Source: JADHUC01 sp964617665 (GTDB lineage Bacteria; Planctomycetota; Planctomycetia; Pirellulales; Pirellulaceae). Taken from it: a stretch of 11,569 nt of DNA. Numbering within the stretch: position 1 is the stretch's first letter; the number at the start of each line of letters is the position of its first letter. Below, piece by piece: positions 1 to 7,467 of this stretch. The notes under the pieces are model-generated. The model worked only from the letters and a program-made list of their open reading frames with translations. It was not told the origin of the DNA and did no database searches. Position numbers and translations under genes: made by a program. The stretch is from assembly GCA_964617665.1 (NCBI GenBank), contig CAZUAH010000443.1:1-11569 (forward strand), in the 5' to 3' direction.

Positions 1-14
1 CTCACAAAACCAGC

Positions 15-536
15 TCAGTTAACCAGGAAAGAGCAAGTTTGGCGCCCCCGAGCCACCGAGTGCCCCTGAAGGCGCAGTTCCAGGACTTGGCAATACAACG
101 AAGGGAGCCCGCTGACTAGTGCCTCGATCTCGTCCATCAACATCACTGCTTCGTCCGGTCCCGGCTCGTCGGCCATGGCGACGATCATCCAATCCTGGTC
201 GGCAATCCCCTGCTCGACTCCAACATCACGCCGGGCCGCTGTGTGATAGCGTCCTTTTGCCCGTGCTTTCCGGATCGTGATCTTCACCAACAACTGCCAC
301 AACTGAGCGCTGCTGTCGATCTGGAAATCGCCGCGCGTACTCCGTCGAAAGAACGTGCGAAATGCGGACTGCACGACATCGTCGCTGTCAACTCGTCCCG
401 CCAGCTTTCGGCTCAGATGGCGCTCGGCCAAACGGCTCAGTCGCTCGGCGTAGTAGGCGAACAGCTCACCCGCTGCATTGGGATCCCCTTGGCAGTGACG
501 TTGCACGAGTTCGGTGGCGGAACAGTGTATATCCAT
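15..536 (-). CDS. ECF-type sigma-70 factor, C-terminally broken
   Basis: This is a predicted extracytoplasmic-function RNA polymerase sigma factor, which would redirect RNA polymerase to its own promoter set. With the start at 536 the product has 173 residues and begins MDIHCSATELVQ. A sigma-2-like stretch lies at about 48-65 (RVDSDDVVQSAFRTFFRR), and the first part of sigma-4 at about 143-160 (LPSLYCQVLELRLQGHS). After 'GHSVA' the expected helix-turn-helix (roughly EIAxxLGxSxxTVxR) is missing. It is replaced by the unrelated tail RGRQTCSFLVN and a TGA. Neither other frame restores the motif before the window edge, so the -35-recognising helix seems lost. In-frame ATGs at 581 and 635 could give longer N-termini. 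I chose 536 because planctomycete ECF proteins usually begin close to this motif, but no start has a good ribosome site. It lies downstream of the UroD-like gene on the same strand and may be a degenerate gene. Confidence 0.7.
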   Translation of the reverse strand: MDIHCSATELVQRHCQGDPNAAGELFAYYAERLSRLAERHLSRKLAGRVDSDDVVQSAFRTFFRRSTRGDFQIDSSAQLWQLLVKITIRKARAKGRYHTAARRDVGVEQGIADQDWMIVAMADEPGPDEAVMLMDEIEALVSGLPSLYCQVLELRLQGHSVARGRQTCSFLVN

Positions 537-651
537 CTCGGCCCAGGGCGAGCGCCCTTTGCGGGGATCATGACAGCTCATTAGTATGTGCAAAATTGCC
601 TCGCGCTGCAACGGAGACCGCCGAGTTCCATCCAAGCGACCGCCGCGCCTC

Positions 652-1680
652 TCAGGTCTGCAGCGGAGAATTCCGACTGCGGGCCGCTTCGATCATGGCT
701 ACCATGTTTTCGAGCGGCACGTCAGCCTGGATGGTGATGCCCGATTCTAGGATGTAACCTCCGTCATGGCCCAGTTCCTGTTTCAGTCGTTGCACTTCAT
801 TGCGCACGTCTTCGGGGCTGCCGTTCACTAATAGGTTCTGTGTGCCCAGACCACCGCAGAACGACAGTTGATCGCCGAATCGGCTCTTCAGTTCGAGAAC
901 GTCCATCGCTTCGGGCTGGATCGGATGGAGTATGTCTAGGCCCAGTTCGACCAGATCGGGCACGACGGCTCGTACGTTGCCGCATGAATGAAGAAACACT
1001 TTCTTGTCGGCCGATTTGGCCTTCGAGAATATGTCGGCCAGCCTGGGTTTCACAAACCGACGCCAAGCATCGGGACTGATGAGCAGCGATTTCTGAATGC
1101 CGTAATCGTCGCTGATCGCAACGCAATCGAACTCGAAGCGATCAAACAGTATATCCATGGTTTGCAGGATGTACCGCGCGAGTCCGGTCAGCAGGTCGTC
1201 CACGAATTCGGGCTCCAGGGCCACGTACAGCAGCAAGTCTTCCATGCCGCACATGAAGGTCGCCCGTTCCCATAGATCGCCGATCCATACGATCCTGTAG
1301 CGCTGAGCGTTCTGTGTACACCAATCGTCCAGATGGTCGAACCGGTATTCTGCCGCGGGGTCGGGAAACCGGTAGCCGGACAGACTTGGTTTGGTGATAC
1401 ACGGTCCCACGGGTGCACCGCGGTCGAGCTCGTTTGTCGTCCACACAACACCGAATTCGTCCGTCGCGTGACTGCCAAACTCGTCCGGTGACGCGTACAG
1501 CGGCTTGATCGACTGCATCCCGGTCATCCGGATTGGCAGATCAAGAAAGCCCTCGATGTCGTTGGTCTGGTAGAACTCCTCCAATCTTCGCTTCGCGACG
1601 GGCGATAGCGACAGGTTGTATGGAACGGGCGTGTCGTCCGTTCGATCGAGTACGCGTTGTATCCACTGTTTGTTGTTCAT
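652..1680 (-). CDS. Uroporphyrinogen decarboxylase (UroD/MtaA-like) family protein
   Basis: This 342-residue protein has the TIM-barrel fold family shared by haem-pathway UroD and corrinoid/coenzyme-M methyltransferases (MtaA, MtbA, CmuA). Visible landmarks are SDDYGIQKSLLISPDAW (190-206), the KVFLHSCGN segment (227-235) and FCGGLGTQNLL (274-284). His231, Cys233 and Cys275 occupy places comparable to the zinc-binding His-x-Cys...Cys of the methyltransferase branch. It is therefore more likely a methyl-transfer or demethylation enzyme than a haem enzyme. The start overlaps the stop of the upstream isomerase gene as ATGA, which implies translational coupling. The only purine-rich stretch upstream is an AAGGA about 20 nt away. 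With the sugar isomerases and the Gfo/Idh/MocA protein it probably acts on a modified sugar or polyol, but the substrate cannot be read from sequence. Confidence 0.85.
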   Translation of the reverse strand: MNNKQWIQRVLDRTDDTPVPYNLSLSPVAKRRLEEFYQTNDIEGFLDLPIRMTGMQSIKPLYASPDEFGSHATDEFGVVWTTNELDRGAPVGPCITKPSLSGYRFPDPAAEYRFDHLDDWCTQNAQRYRIVWIGDLWERATFMCGMEDLLLYVALEPEFVDDLLTGLARYILQTMDILFDRFEFDCVAISDDYGIQKSLLISPDAWRRFVKPRLADIFSKAKSADKKVFLHSCGNVRAVVPDLVELGLDILHPIQPEAMDVLELKSRFGDQLSFCGGLGTQNLLVNGSPEDVRNEVQRLKQELGHDGGYILESGITIQADVPLENMVAMIEAARSRNSPLQT

Positions 1681-2729
1681 GCCAACCCAAGGATCCTTCG
1701 ATTGCGCTCCACGTCAGTCTCAGCGCCGCAAAAGTCGTCAAAAGCGCGTTCGGTGGCTTCGATCAGATGAGCCGCGATGAACGGTGCACCTTCCGCCGCA
1801 CCTTGTTCCGGGCTCTTCACGCAGCACTCCCACTCAAGCACAGCCCAACCGTCGTAGCCCTTTTCGGTCAGCAGGGTGAATAGCCGTTTGAAGTCGACCT
1901 GGCCGTCGCCCAGCGACCGGAATCGGCCGGCCCGCTTGGACCATGGCTGATAGCCGCCGTATACGCCCACACGACCGGACGGCCGGAATTCGGCGTCCTT
2001 CACGTGCATTGACTTGATTCGATCTCCGTACAATTCGACAAACGCCAGGTAGTCCAATTGCTGCAGGACGAAATGGCTGGGATCGTAGCAAATGCCGATG
2101 GAGGGATGGTTGTCGGCCACTTCCAGGAACCACTCAAACGTCGCCCCGTCGTACACGTCCGATCCCGGATGCAGTTCGTACGACATGAACTGACCTTTGT
2201 CGGCGGCCAGATCCAGAATCGGCCGCCATCGTTTGTGAAGTTCGCGAAACGCTTCGTCGATCAAGCCCTCGGGACGCTGCGGCCAGGGATAAATCATGTG
2301 CCACGCGAAACCGCCGGACATTACGGGCACGCTCCTCAGCCCGAGTCGCTCGGACACGAGCACGGCTTTCCTCAGCCGATCTGTCGCCCATTCCACTCGG
2401 CCCTGGTCGTTCAGCCCTTCGGGGTAGAACGGTTGAAACGCGACTTCGTATGCCGGATGTATCCCCAGGACTTGGCCAAAGGGATGAGCCGACAGATCGG
2501 ATATTTCGAGTCCAATCTCTTTGAGTCGTCCTTTCACCTCGTCGCAGTAGTCTTGCGAATCGACCGCTCGATCCAGATCGAATATTCGCGTATCCCACGA
2601 CGGCATCTGGATTCCCTTGTACCCCAACCCTGCAGCCCAACGGCCGATGTTCTCCAGGTTGTTGTAGGGTTCCTCGTCACCCAGAAACTGTGCCAGAAAA
2701 ATGCCTGGTCCTTTGATTTGACTCGCCAT
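1677..2729 (-). CDS. Sugar phosphate isomerase/epimerase-like TIM-barrel protein
   Basis: This 350-residue protein belongs to the xylose-isomerase-like TIM-barrel superfamily (AP endonuclease 2 family), which isomerises or epimerises sugars and inosose-type substrates with a divalent metal. Likely metal and catalytic residues are Glu185 (YELHPG), Asp216 and His219 (CYDPSHF), His242 (MHVKD) and Glu299/Glu301 (LEWE). It has no signal peptide, so it should act in the cytoplasm. I placed the start at 2729 (MASQIKGPGIF) because AGGAG lies 8 nt upstream. A longer in-frame start at 2804 would put 25 extra residues inside the 29-bp palindrome and is rejected. Its stop overlaps the next gene's start by four bases (ATGA). 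The gene follows an exported isomerase-like protein with a 129-bp gap that holds the inverted repeat. Confidence 0.88.
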   Translation of the reverse strand: MASQIKGPGIFLAQFLGDEEPYNNLENIGRWAAGLGYKGIQMPSWDTRIFDLDRAVDSQDYCDEVKGRLKEIGLEISDLSAHPFGQVLGIHPAYEVAFQPFYPEGLNDQGRVEWATDRLRKAVLVSERLGLRSVPVMSGGFAWHMIYPWPQRPEGLIDEAFRELHKRWRPILDLAADKGQFMSYELHPGSDVYDGATFEWFLEVADNHPSIGICYDPSHFVLQQLDYLAFVELYGDRIKSMHVKDAEFRPSGRVGVYGGYQPWSKRAGRFRSLGDGQVDFKRLFTLLTEKGYDGWAVLEWECCVKSPEQGAAEGAPFIAAHLIEATERAFDDFCGAETDVERNRRILGLA

Positions 2730-2758
2730 GAACGGTTCTCCTGTCTTGTGCAAAAGTT

Positions 2759-2825
2759 GTTTAACCGCAAGCCGGAGGCGTGCGCGTCCCCAACTCACGC
2801 GCACGCCTCCGGCTTGCGGTTAAAC
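2759..2825. repeat. Perfect 29-bp inverted repeat with 9-nt loop (REP/MITE-like)
   Basis: The arms at 2759-2787 and 2797-2825 are perfect reverse complements, separated by CCCCAACTC. The core of the left arm is CCGCAAGCCGGAGGCGTGCG, flanked by GTTTAA on the outside. The transcript from either strand would form a very stable hairpin. There is no T-run, so it is not a standard terminator. It sits in the gap between two genes of a leftward cassette and could reduce transcription or stabilise mRNA ends. A dispersed REP-like or non-autonomous mobile repeat is the most likely identity (inference). Confidence 0.85.
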
Positions 2826-2858
2826 GAATGTGACATCTAACCTCTGTGCCCCGCTCGC

Positions 2859-3788
2859 CTATACGTCACACACGCGTACAGCGTGACGCAGAGCGGCCAG
2901 CTTATCGGGCCACGTGGGGATGAACTCTTGGGAAACAAGGTCGGTGTAACCGGTCTCCAATATCGCACGCATGACTGCCGGATAGTTGACCTCCTGCGTA
3001 TCGTCCAATTCGGCACGGCCCGGTACGCCAGCTACGTGATAGTGGCCGATGTAATCTTTGTACTGGCGGATGCGGCGGATCACGTCTCCGTTCATGACCT
3101 GCACGTGGTAAACGTCGAACAGCAGCTTCATACGTGGCGAATCCACTTGCTTGATCAGGTCGATGCACAGATCGACGTCGTCGCCGAAGTATCCGGGATG
3201 CCCCTTCATCGGATGCGTGTCATCACGTGTGTTGAGGATTTCCAGGCATAAATTGACGCCCTTCTCCTCGGCGTACGGAATCACTGCTTTCCAGCAGTCG
3301 ACGCAGTTCTTCGCGCCCTGTTCATCTGTGATGCCCTCTTCACGCATGCCGGTGAACGTGATCACTTGGCCACAGTCGCATTCGACCGCCCCGTCGATTC
3401 CTTCGCGCAGCTTCTCGACGCAATACTCATGATTGTCTCGGCTGAACGGCCCCTTCTTGAATCCGTGGCCACCGCCCATCGTCAACTTCATGCCCAGGTT
3501 CTTGAGCATGGGGTAAGAGTTTCGACCAACATCCATCGCGGGAACTCCCATGCGATGGCACGCCTGGATCAGCTCCTCGGTCGGCATTGGCTTGAAACAC
3601 CAACCGTATACCGATTGTCGGATCCGGCCGTTTTGAATGCGGTAATCTTCGGGCGGGATGTCAGGCTTCGGTTCGGAAGCCTGAACCGAACCCGCGCCCG
3701 ATGATAGGCACGTTCCGGCGCAGGCTGCTGCGGCGCCCGCCATGAAAGAACGTCGTGAGACGCCGTTATGCTTGATCGTGTTTGACAT
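2859..3788 (-). CDS. Tat-exported hydroxypyruvate isomerase-like TIM-barrel protein
   Basis: This 309-residue protein belongs to the xylose-isomerase-like TIM-barrel superfamily and resembles hydroxypyruvate isomerase. The N-terminus carries a twin-arginine signal, SRRSFMAG (residues 11-18), followed by an alanine-rich stretch, so it is probably exported folded. Candidate active-site residues are Glu183 (CLEILN), Asp225 and His228 (FDVYHVQ), His251 (GHYHVAG) and Glu288 (SQEFIP), the usual layout of paired glutamates around a metal. The start at 3788 is supported by GAGGAG about 8 nt upstream. It lies 116 bp after the Gfo/Idh/MocA gene on the same strand, and both are Tat-exported, which suggests one extracytoplasmic sugar-modifying step. 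The substrate is unknown; hydroxypyruvate itself is unlikely for an exported protein (inference). Confidence 0.85.
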   Translation of the reverse strand: MSNTIKHNGVSRRSFMAGAAAACAGTCLSSGAGSVQASEPKPDIPPEDYRIQNGRIRQSVYGWCFKPMPTEELIQACHRMGVPAMDVGRNSYPMLKNLGMKLTMGGGHGFKKGPFSRDNHEYCVEKLREGIDGAVECDCGQVITFTGMREEGITDEQGAKNCVDCWKAVIPYAEEKGVNLCLEILNTRDDTHPMKGHPGYFGDDVDLCIDLIKQVDSPRMKLLFDVYHVQVMNGDVIRRIRQYKDYIGHYHVAGVPGRAELDDTQEVNYPAVMRAILETGYTDLVSQEFIPTWPDKLAALRHAVRVCDV

Positions 3789-3904
3789 GAGTATTGCTCC
3801 TCATTGGTTTGGTCGTTGACGCATGAAGAATCGTCTTGCGGTGCAGCTCCTCAGATGATCGCCATCGAGTCTGACCTGGCGCCGGGACGTTGCCGAGTAA
3901 GACA

Positions 3905-5206
3905 CTACAAAGTCCAACCCTCGCGGTACTCGCGGCGAATGTACTTGTCAGCTTCGAGGCAGTTCGTGGCTTTCAGGTTCTCGGCATCCCATTCAAGTTT
4001 GCTCTGAACGCGGTAAGACACATCGCCCAGAAGAACCGTCTCGGTCAATGGTCCCGAGTAGTCGAAACTGCACGTCGTTGGGCTGCCTGTCTTGCACGCC
4101 TGGGCCCATTCTTTGTGATGCCCAATCGACTTGGCGATCGTGGGTTCGGGCCGCTGGAAGTCGGCGAACTTCGATTCGGGCAGAAGCAGGTGCTTGCCGT
4201 AATTAGCCAACAGCATGCCTTTGTCGCCCACGAACAAAACGGCTGCTCCCCAGTTGGGGACGTTTTGTTCCTTGACGATCGGCGGAATGTTGCCCGAGCC
4301 GTTGCGCCACGTCATCGTCACGGGTGGCAGATCACCACGTGCCGGGAATTCATAACGCACTGTCAGCCGTGGCGCCGCAGTCTCCGGATGTGGCGGTGGC
4401 CCTTTCGCTTCGACTTTGGTCGGATATCGCAACTTGAGCGCCCAGAATGGCAGGTCCATGTAGTGACAGCCGAAGTCGCCCAGCGTACCGTTCGCAAAGT
4501 CCCACCAGTCCCGCCAGTTGCCCGGTACATACCAGGGATGGTAGGGACGATGCGGGGCCGGGCCAAGCCACAGGTCCCAATCCAACGTCGGCGGTACAGG
4601 CGGAGCCTCCTTCGGTCGATCCTTACCACCACGACCGCCGGGAAACCAGACTTCGACTTGCCGGATTTCGCCGACCGCGCCCGACTGGACCAACTCGACC
4701 ACTCGACGGTAATTGTCGCCCGCATGAATCTGCGTGCCGAGTTGCGTCGCGAGCTTGTTCTTGCTGGCAAGTTCGGTCAACACGCGAGTCTCGTAGACCG
4801 AGTGCGTCAGCGGTTTCTCGCAATAGCAGTGTTTGCCCATGCGCATGGCCATGGCAGCGGGCGGTGCATGCGTGTGGTCCGGAGTGCCGATAACCACCGC
4901 GTCGATCTGCTTGTCCATCTCGTCGAGCATCTTGCGAAAATCGCGGTACTTCTTGGCCTTGGGAAATCTGTTTAGAGTTTCGGCAGCTCGCGCCTGGTCC
5001 ACGTCGCACAAAGCGACGATGTTCTCGGCGGCCACCCCGCTTACATCCCTGGCGCCCCGGCCACCGACGCCGATTCCGGCAATGTTTAACTTCTCGTTAG
5101 GCGACCTGCTTTCGGCTGCGAGGCTGCTGGCTCCAGGCACCCAGAAACCAGCGCCGGCTAATGCGGCTCGCCCCAATGCCTCACGACGACTGATTCGACT
5201 TGTCAT
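3905..5206 (-). CDS. Tat-exported Gfo/Idh/MocA-family oxidoreductase
   Basis: This is an NAD(P)-dependent sugar or polyol dehydrogenase-like protein of 433 residues. A Tat signal (SRISRREALGRAALAG) opens the protein. The Rossmann glycine motif GIGVGGRG lies at about 44-51, the family EKP motif (CEKPLTHS) at about 129-136 with Lys131 as the likely catalytic lysine, and a C-terminal-domain motif GDFGCHYMD at about 243-251. Tat export fits glucose-fructose-oxidoreductase-type members that carry tightly bound cofactor. I chose the ATG at 5206 rather than 5224 because AGGAG lies 9 nt before it and that site overlaps the codons after the 5224 ATG. It is the first gene of the leftward cassette and lies divergent to the selenoprotein cluster. 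The substrate is not identifiable. Confidence 0.9.
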   Translation of the reverse strand: MTSRISRREALGRAALAGAGFWVPGASSLAAESRSPNEKLNIAGIGVGGRGARDVSGVAAENIVALCDVDQARAAETLNRFPKAKKYRDFRKMLDEMDKQIDAVVIGTPDHTHAPPAAMAMRMGKHCYCEKPLTHSVYETRVLTELASKNKLATQLGTQIHAGDNYRRVVELVQSGAVGEIRQVEVWFPGGRGGKDRPKEAPPVPPTLDWDLWLGPAPHRPYHPWYVPGNWRDWWDFANGTLGDFGCHYMDLPFWALKLRYPTKVEAKGPPPHPETAAPRLTVRYEFPARGDLPPVTMTWRNGSGNIPPIVKEQNVPNWGAAVLFVGDKGMLLANYGKHLLLPESKFADFQRPEPTIAKSIGHHKEWAQACKTGSPTTCSFDYSGPLTETVLLGDVSYRVQSKLEWDAENLKATNCLEADKYIRREYREGWTL

Positions 5207-5471
5207 TGTTCCGGTCTCCTGCATTGTCTGTTTCGCAATTCAATGCTTGGCTGTGGTGCGCAGATTCACTCGGCGTTGCTGCCCATTAGGTTAACGGGCT
5301 GGCAGGCCGGTTAAAAGAGTCTGGCGTAGCGTTTCAAGAAAGTACGCTGTGTGCGCCAAAGCGGACGATTGGTGCGTGGAGCGCATATTGCACATGTACC
5401 ACCCCACCGCTTTTCCTATTGCTCCCGAGTGTGCGATACCGAAGAATATGTACTCAGAGAGTATTGGCGTC
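5207..5471. promoter_or_regulatory. Divergent intergenic region with imperfect inverted repeat
   Basis: This 265-bp region separates the leftward sugar cassette from the rightward selenoprotein cluster and should hold both promoters. The clearest structure is an inverted repeat, TTAACGGGC (5291-5299) and GCCGGTTAA (5306-5314), with a 6-nt spacer and one mismatch; it could be an operator. A weak leftward -35 (TTGAAA, complement of 5332-5337) lies beside it, but the matching -10 is poor. I see no convincing sigma-70 promoter for the rightward gene. No coding region is supported here. Confidence 0.35.
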
Positions 5472-6971
5472 ATGAAAAGAGCAGAGAGCCTAGCGAATTC
5501 GACTACCACTTGCGCAATTCTTGCAGCAGGGCTGCTTTTGGTTCCTGCGCTGATGTCTGCGGAGCCGAAGCCGCTGCAACCCGCTTCGAATACCGCCGCT
5601 TGCGAATTGAAGATCGTGGGCGAGTCCATCGAGAAACTGACGCTGATCAACGAGGTTGGAATCGAAAGGCAGTTGTACCAACCCGGCCAAAAAGCTTCGC
5701 CGCCGACCGGTCAGTATCGGACAGGCATACCGGTTGACATTGAAACGGATGCTATCGGCCAGACCCAGTCGCTACCAGCCGGCCGGTACCGAGTCACCCA
5801 GGTGGAGCTGACTGGCGGCTATCGTTGTACGGTCACCGGCACGGGGGAAGATGACGCATTCCAACTTGTCCCCGGAAAGCCCTGCGAGTTGAAAGTCGGT
5901 GCTCCGCTGAACCCAAGCGTGAAGGTGACGCGTCAGGGCAGGCTTCTAATGATGAACTATCAACTGCTGGACGCAGGCGGTCGCACTTATTCGAATCAGA
6001 ATCGCACCAACCCGCCACGATTCGCTGTGTTCAAGGATGACCAAGAGATCGGATCCGGCTCGTTCGAATATGGCTGAGGCGGCGTGTGCGAGTACTCGTG
6101 GCGAGTACCTCTGTCCGCCGGAGATGGCCGCGTGAGTATTGTGGCATCTCAGCAACTTGGCGATCTCGGCACGGGCCAAGGCAGCCCCGTCGTGTTTCAT
6201 TGGCGGTGGTATTACCACGTGCCACGGTTGGCGCTTTGGGTAATGATTCTGCTGTTGCTGATCGTGGTCAAAGGCAATCGCAAGTGGCAAGCGTGGCTGA
6301 TCGTGCTGCCGCTGCTGGCGGTGATGATCGCATGGCGGTTGTTCGCCAATCTGTTGTCTTTTCCTCCTTCGGTCGATGAGCCCTTCGGCGGCGTTGTTGT
6401 ATCGCTGGCTGCTGCTTGGGCGATCGTGTGGTTGCTGGGCCATTGGCTCGCCGGCCGTAACCGAATCGTCGCCTTCTTCTCGTCTTTCTTCGTGTTGCTG
6501 ATCCTCGGCGGCGTTTCCTACTGGTGCTTCTTCGGCGTCGGATCAGGCGAGGACCTTGCGATCTGGTCGATGCTCTATGGAACGGGTTCTTTCGTTCTGT
6601 TGCTGGCAACAACGCTCAGCGGCTTTTGTTGCCGCGACGAATATCGTCCCGGAGTATTCATGGCCTGGATGGTTCTATGGTCGTTCCTCGTGTCCGTAGT
6701 CGGCGTGCCTATCGTTGCCGTGGTGGCGGCGGTGTTCACTGGCGAGGGGCTGCTCGAAATCCTGACAGTCTTCTTCCAGGCACTTTTCGTCGTACTGATG
6801 TTCGCTGGCATGGTGAGTGTCGCCGCATACGTTATGAACTTGCCTTTCATGCTTTTGGCGACACGCTCGGCTTTCTTTCGTCAGCGTTTCCGTCGGTTTT
6901 TCCACCTGACAGATGAGCCGTTGCACAAGTCAGCCGTGCCACCCGTTGTGGCTTTGGGTAGCGAGTTATAG
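5472..6971 (+). CDS. Selenoprotein A: exported Sec domain fused to multi-helix membrane domain (in-frame TGA at 6075-6077)
   Basis: I read this as one 499-residue protein in which the TGA codon 202 is decoded as selenocysteine. Residues 1-30 form a signal peptide (cut near LMSA/EP). Residues about 45-213 form an extracytoplasmic domain ending in FEYG-U202-GGVC206-EYSWRVP. About seven hydrophobic helices follow (roughly 252-266, 273-290, 305-323, 332-352, 368-385, 394-421, 428-463), with a basic cytoplasmic-type end. Both halves are in one frame, and the second half has no credible start of its own: its only early start is the GTG of Val205, without a ribosome site. Residues 141-213 are homologous to 434-513 of the protein at 9077, including the residues after the TGA. 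A SECIS-like hairpin follows the TGA. The next gene begins 1 nt after the stop, so they are cotranscribed. Gene callers would split this into 5472-6077 and a downstream membrane ORF. The start at 5472 is chosen for its signal peptide; its ribosome site is weak. Confidence 0.85.
6078..6119 (+). promoter_or_regulatory. bSECIS-like hairpin of selenoprotein A
   Basis: Right after the TGA at 6075-6077, GTACTCG (6092-6098) pairs with CGAGTAC (6102-6108) around the loop TGG. An outer GGCGG (6078-6082) can pair with CCGCC (6115-6119). The loop starts 21 nt after the TGA and has G at its second position. This matches the general rules for bacterial SECIS elements: close to the UGA, apical loop about 16-37 nt away, G near the loop start. 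The 18-nt string GTACTCGTGGCGAGTACC recurs exactly after the TGA of the gene at 9077. Confidence 0.75.
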
Positions 6972-6972
6972 G

Positions 6973-7443
6973 ATGGGACGTATGTGGAGAATAATCCAAC
7001 GGACAATCCCACCATTCCTTCTGCTCTGTGGCGGAGTCACCGCCGTCATTTACGGTGCCAAGTACCACACGGTGCCCGTATCTGAAGAGCAGGAGATCGA
7101 AATCTCCATCGCTCCGCCGCCGATGCCCGGATTCCCCGGCCAGCCTCCATTCGAGGAACCGTTTGGCGCACCTCCATTTGAGGACCAGCCATTCGGTGCA
7201 CCTCCGTTCGAGGAACTACCATTCGGCGCACCTCCGGACATGGGTGCCCCGCCGGACATGATGGGGCCCATGCCTCATGGCATGGGCAAGATCAAAGAAA
7301 AGATCATCGTTACCGAAGACGAACCTGAACCAAAGTTGATTAACGAAGTCACCTTCGGTGGCGTCGCGCTGCTTGCCTCCGGCGATATCATGCGAACCTA
7401 CTCGGGCGAGCCTCCCTCGTTATGCCCTACGTGAGTGAAGTAA
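6973..7443 (+). CDS. Selenoprotein C: small membrane-anchored protein ending in CPT-Sec-VK (in-frame TGA at 7432-7434)
   Basis: This 156-residue protein starts 1 nt after selenoprotein A. An N-terminal helix at about 11-28 anchors it. A Pro/Phe/Gly-rich linker follows (about 48-104) with three PPFE(D/E)xPFGA repeats. Last comes a compact segment, LINEVTFGGVALLASGD and RTYSGEPPSLCPT (about 122-153). Reading TGA as selenocysteine gives Cys151-Pro-Thr-Sec154-Val-Lys and then TAA. CxxU is the standard redox pair of selenoproteins, and losing it would leave a protein stopping right after CPT. A stem-loop with its loop 22 nt past the TGA supports recoding. The downstream polyferredoxin gene begins 9 nt after the TAA. 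A start at 6982 is also possible. Function inferred: a tethered thiol/selenol electron carrier whose flexible linker lets the CPTU end reach partners. I do not recognise a named family. Confidence 0.8.
7144..7230 (+). repeat. Tandem 27/30/30-nt coding repeat in selenoprotein C linker
   Basis: Three in-frame units at 7144-7170, 7171-7200 and 7201-7230 encode PPFEEPFGA, PPFEDQPFGA and PPFEELPFGA. They are followed by partial units APPDMGAPPDM. Third codon positions vary between units, so the repeat is kept at protein level and is not a very recent duplication. It makes a flexible proline-rich spacer between the membrane helix and the CPTU end. Confidence 0.85.
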
Positions 7444-7448
7444 GGTAA

Positions 7449-7467
7449 GGTCATGGCGCCCATGGCC
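7449..7467 (+). promoter_or_regulatory. bSECIS-like hairpin of selenoprotein C, overlapping the next start codon
   Basis: GGTCATGG (7449-7456) pairs with CCATGGCC (7460-7467) around the loop CGC, giving eight pairs including one U-G. The loop begins 22 nt after the TGA at 7432-7434 and has G at its second position, nearly the same geometry as the hairpins of A and B. The left arm contains the ATG at 7453 that starts the polyferredoxin gene, and the right arm contains its codon-4 ATG (7462). Sec insertion and initiation of the next gene may therefore compete or be coupled. Confidence 0.6.

Noticed and set aside
2730..2804. N-terminal extension of the isomerase from ATG 2804
   Set aside because: The extension is translated from the 29-bp palindrome, while AGGAG stands correctly before the ATG at 2729.
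3890..4975. Long plus-strand ORF opposite the Gfo/Idh/MocA gene
   Set aside because: This is a shadow of a GC-rich gene: the minus-strand product has clear Rossmann and EKP motifs, and the plus-strand product shows no family features.
6084..6971. A separate membrane-protein gene starting at GTG 6084
   Set aside because: No ribosome site. Its first residues (CEYSWRVP) continue the conserved Sec box of the upstream frame, and a protein of this kind would begin nearer its first helix. It is better read as the second half of selenoprotein A.
7046..7271. Antisense ORFs rich in Gly/Asn/Ser opposite the proline-rich linker
   Set aside because: These are mirror images of the PPFExPFGA repeats on the coding strand, without ribosome sites.
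7266..7287. Inverted repeat GCCCATGC/GCATGGGC
   Set aside because: It lies within codons for the Met/Pro/His/Gly-rich linker of selenoprotein C and is explained by repetitive composition; there is no nearby TGA or gene boundary.
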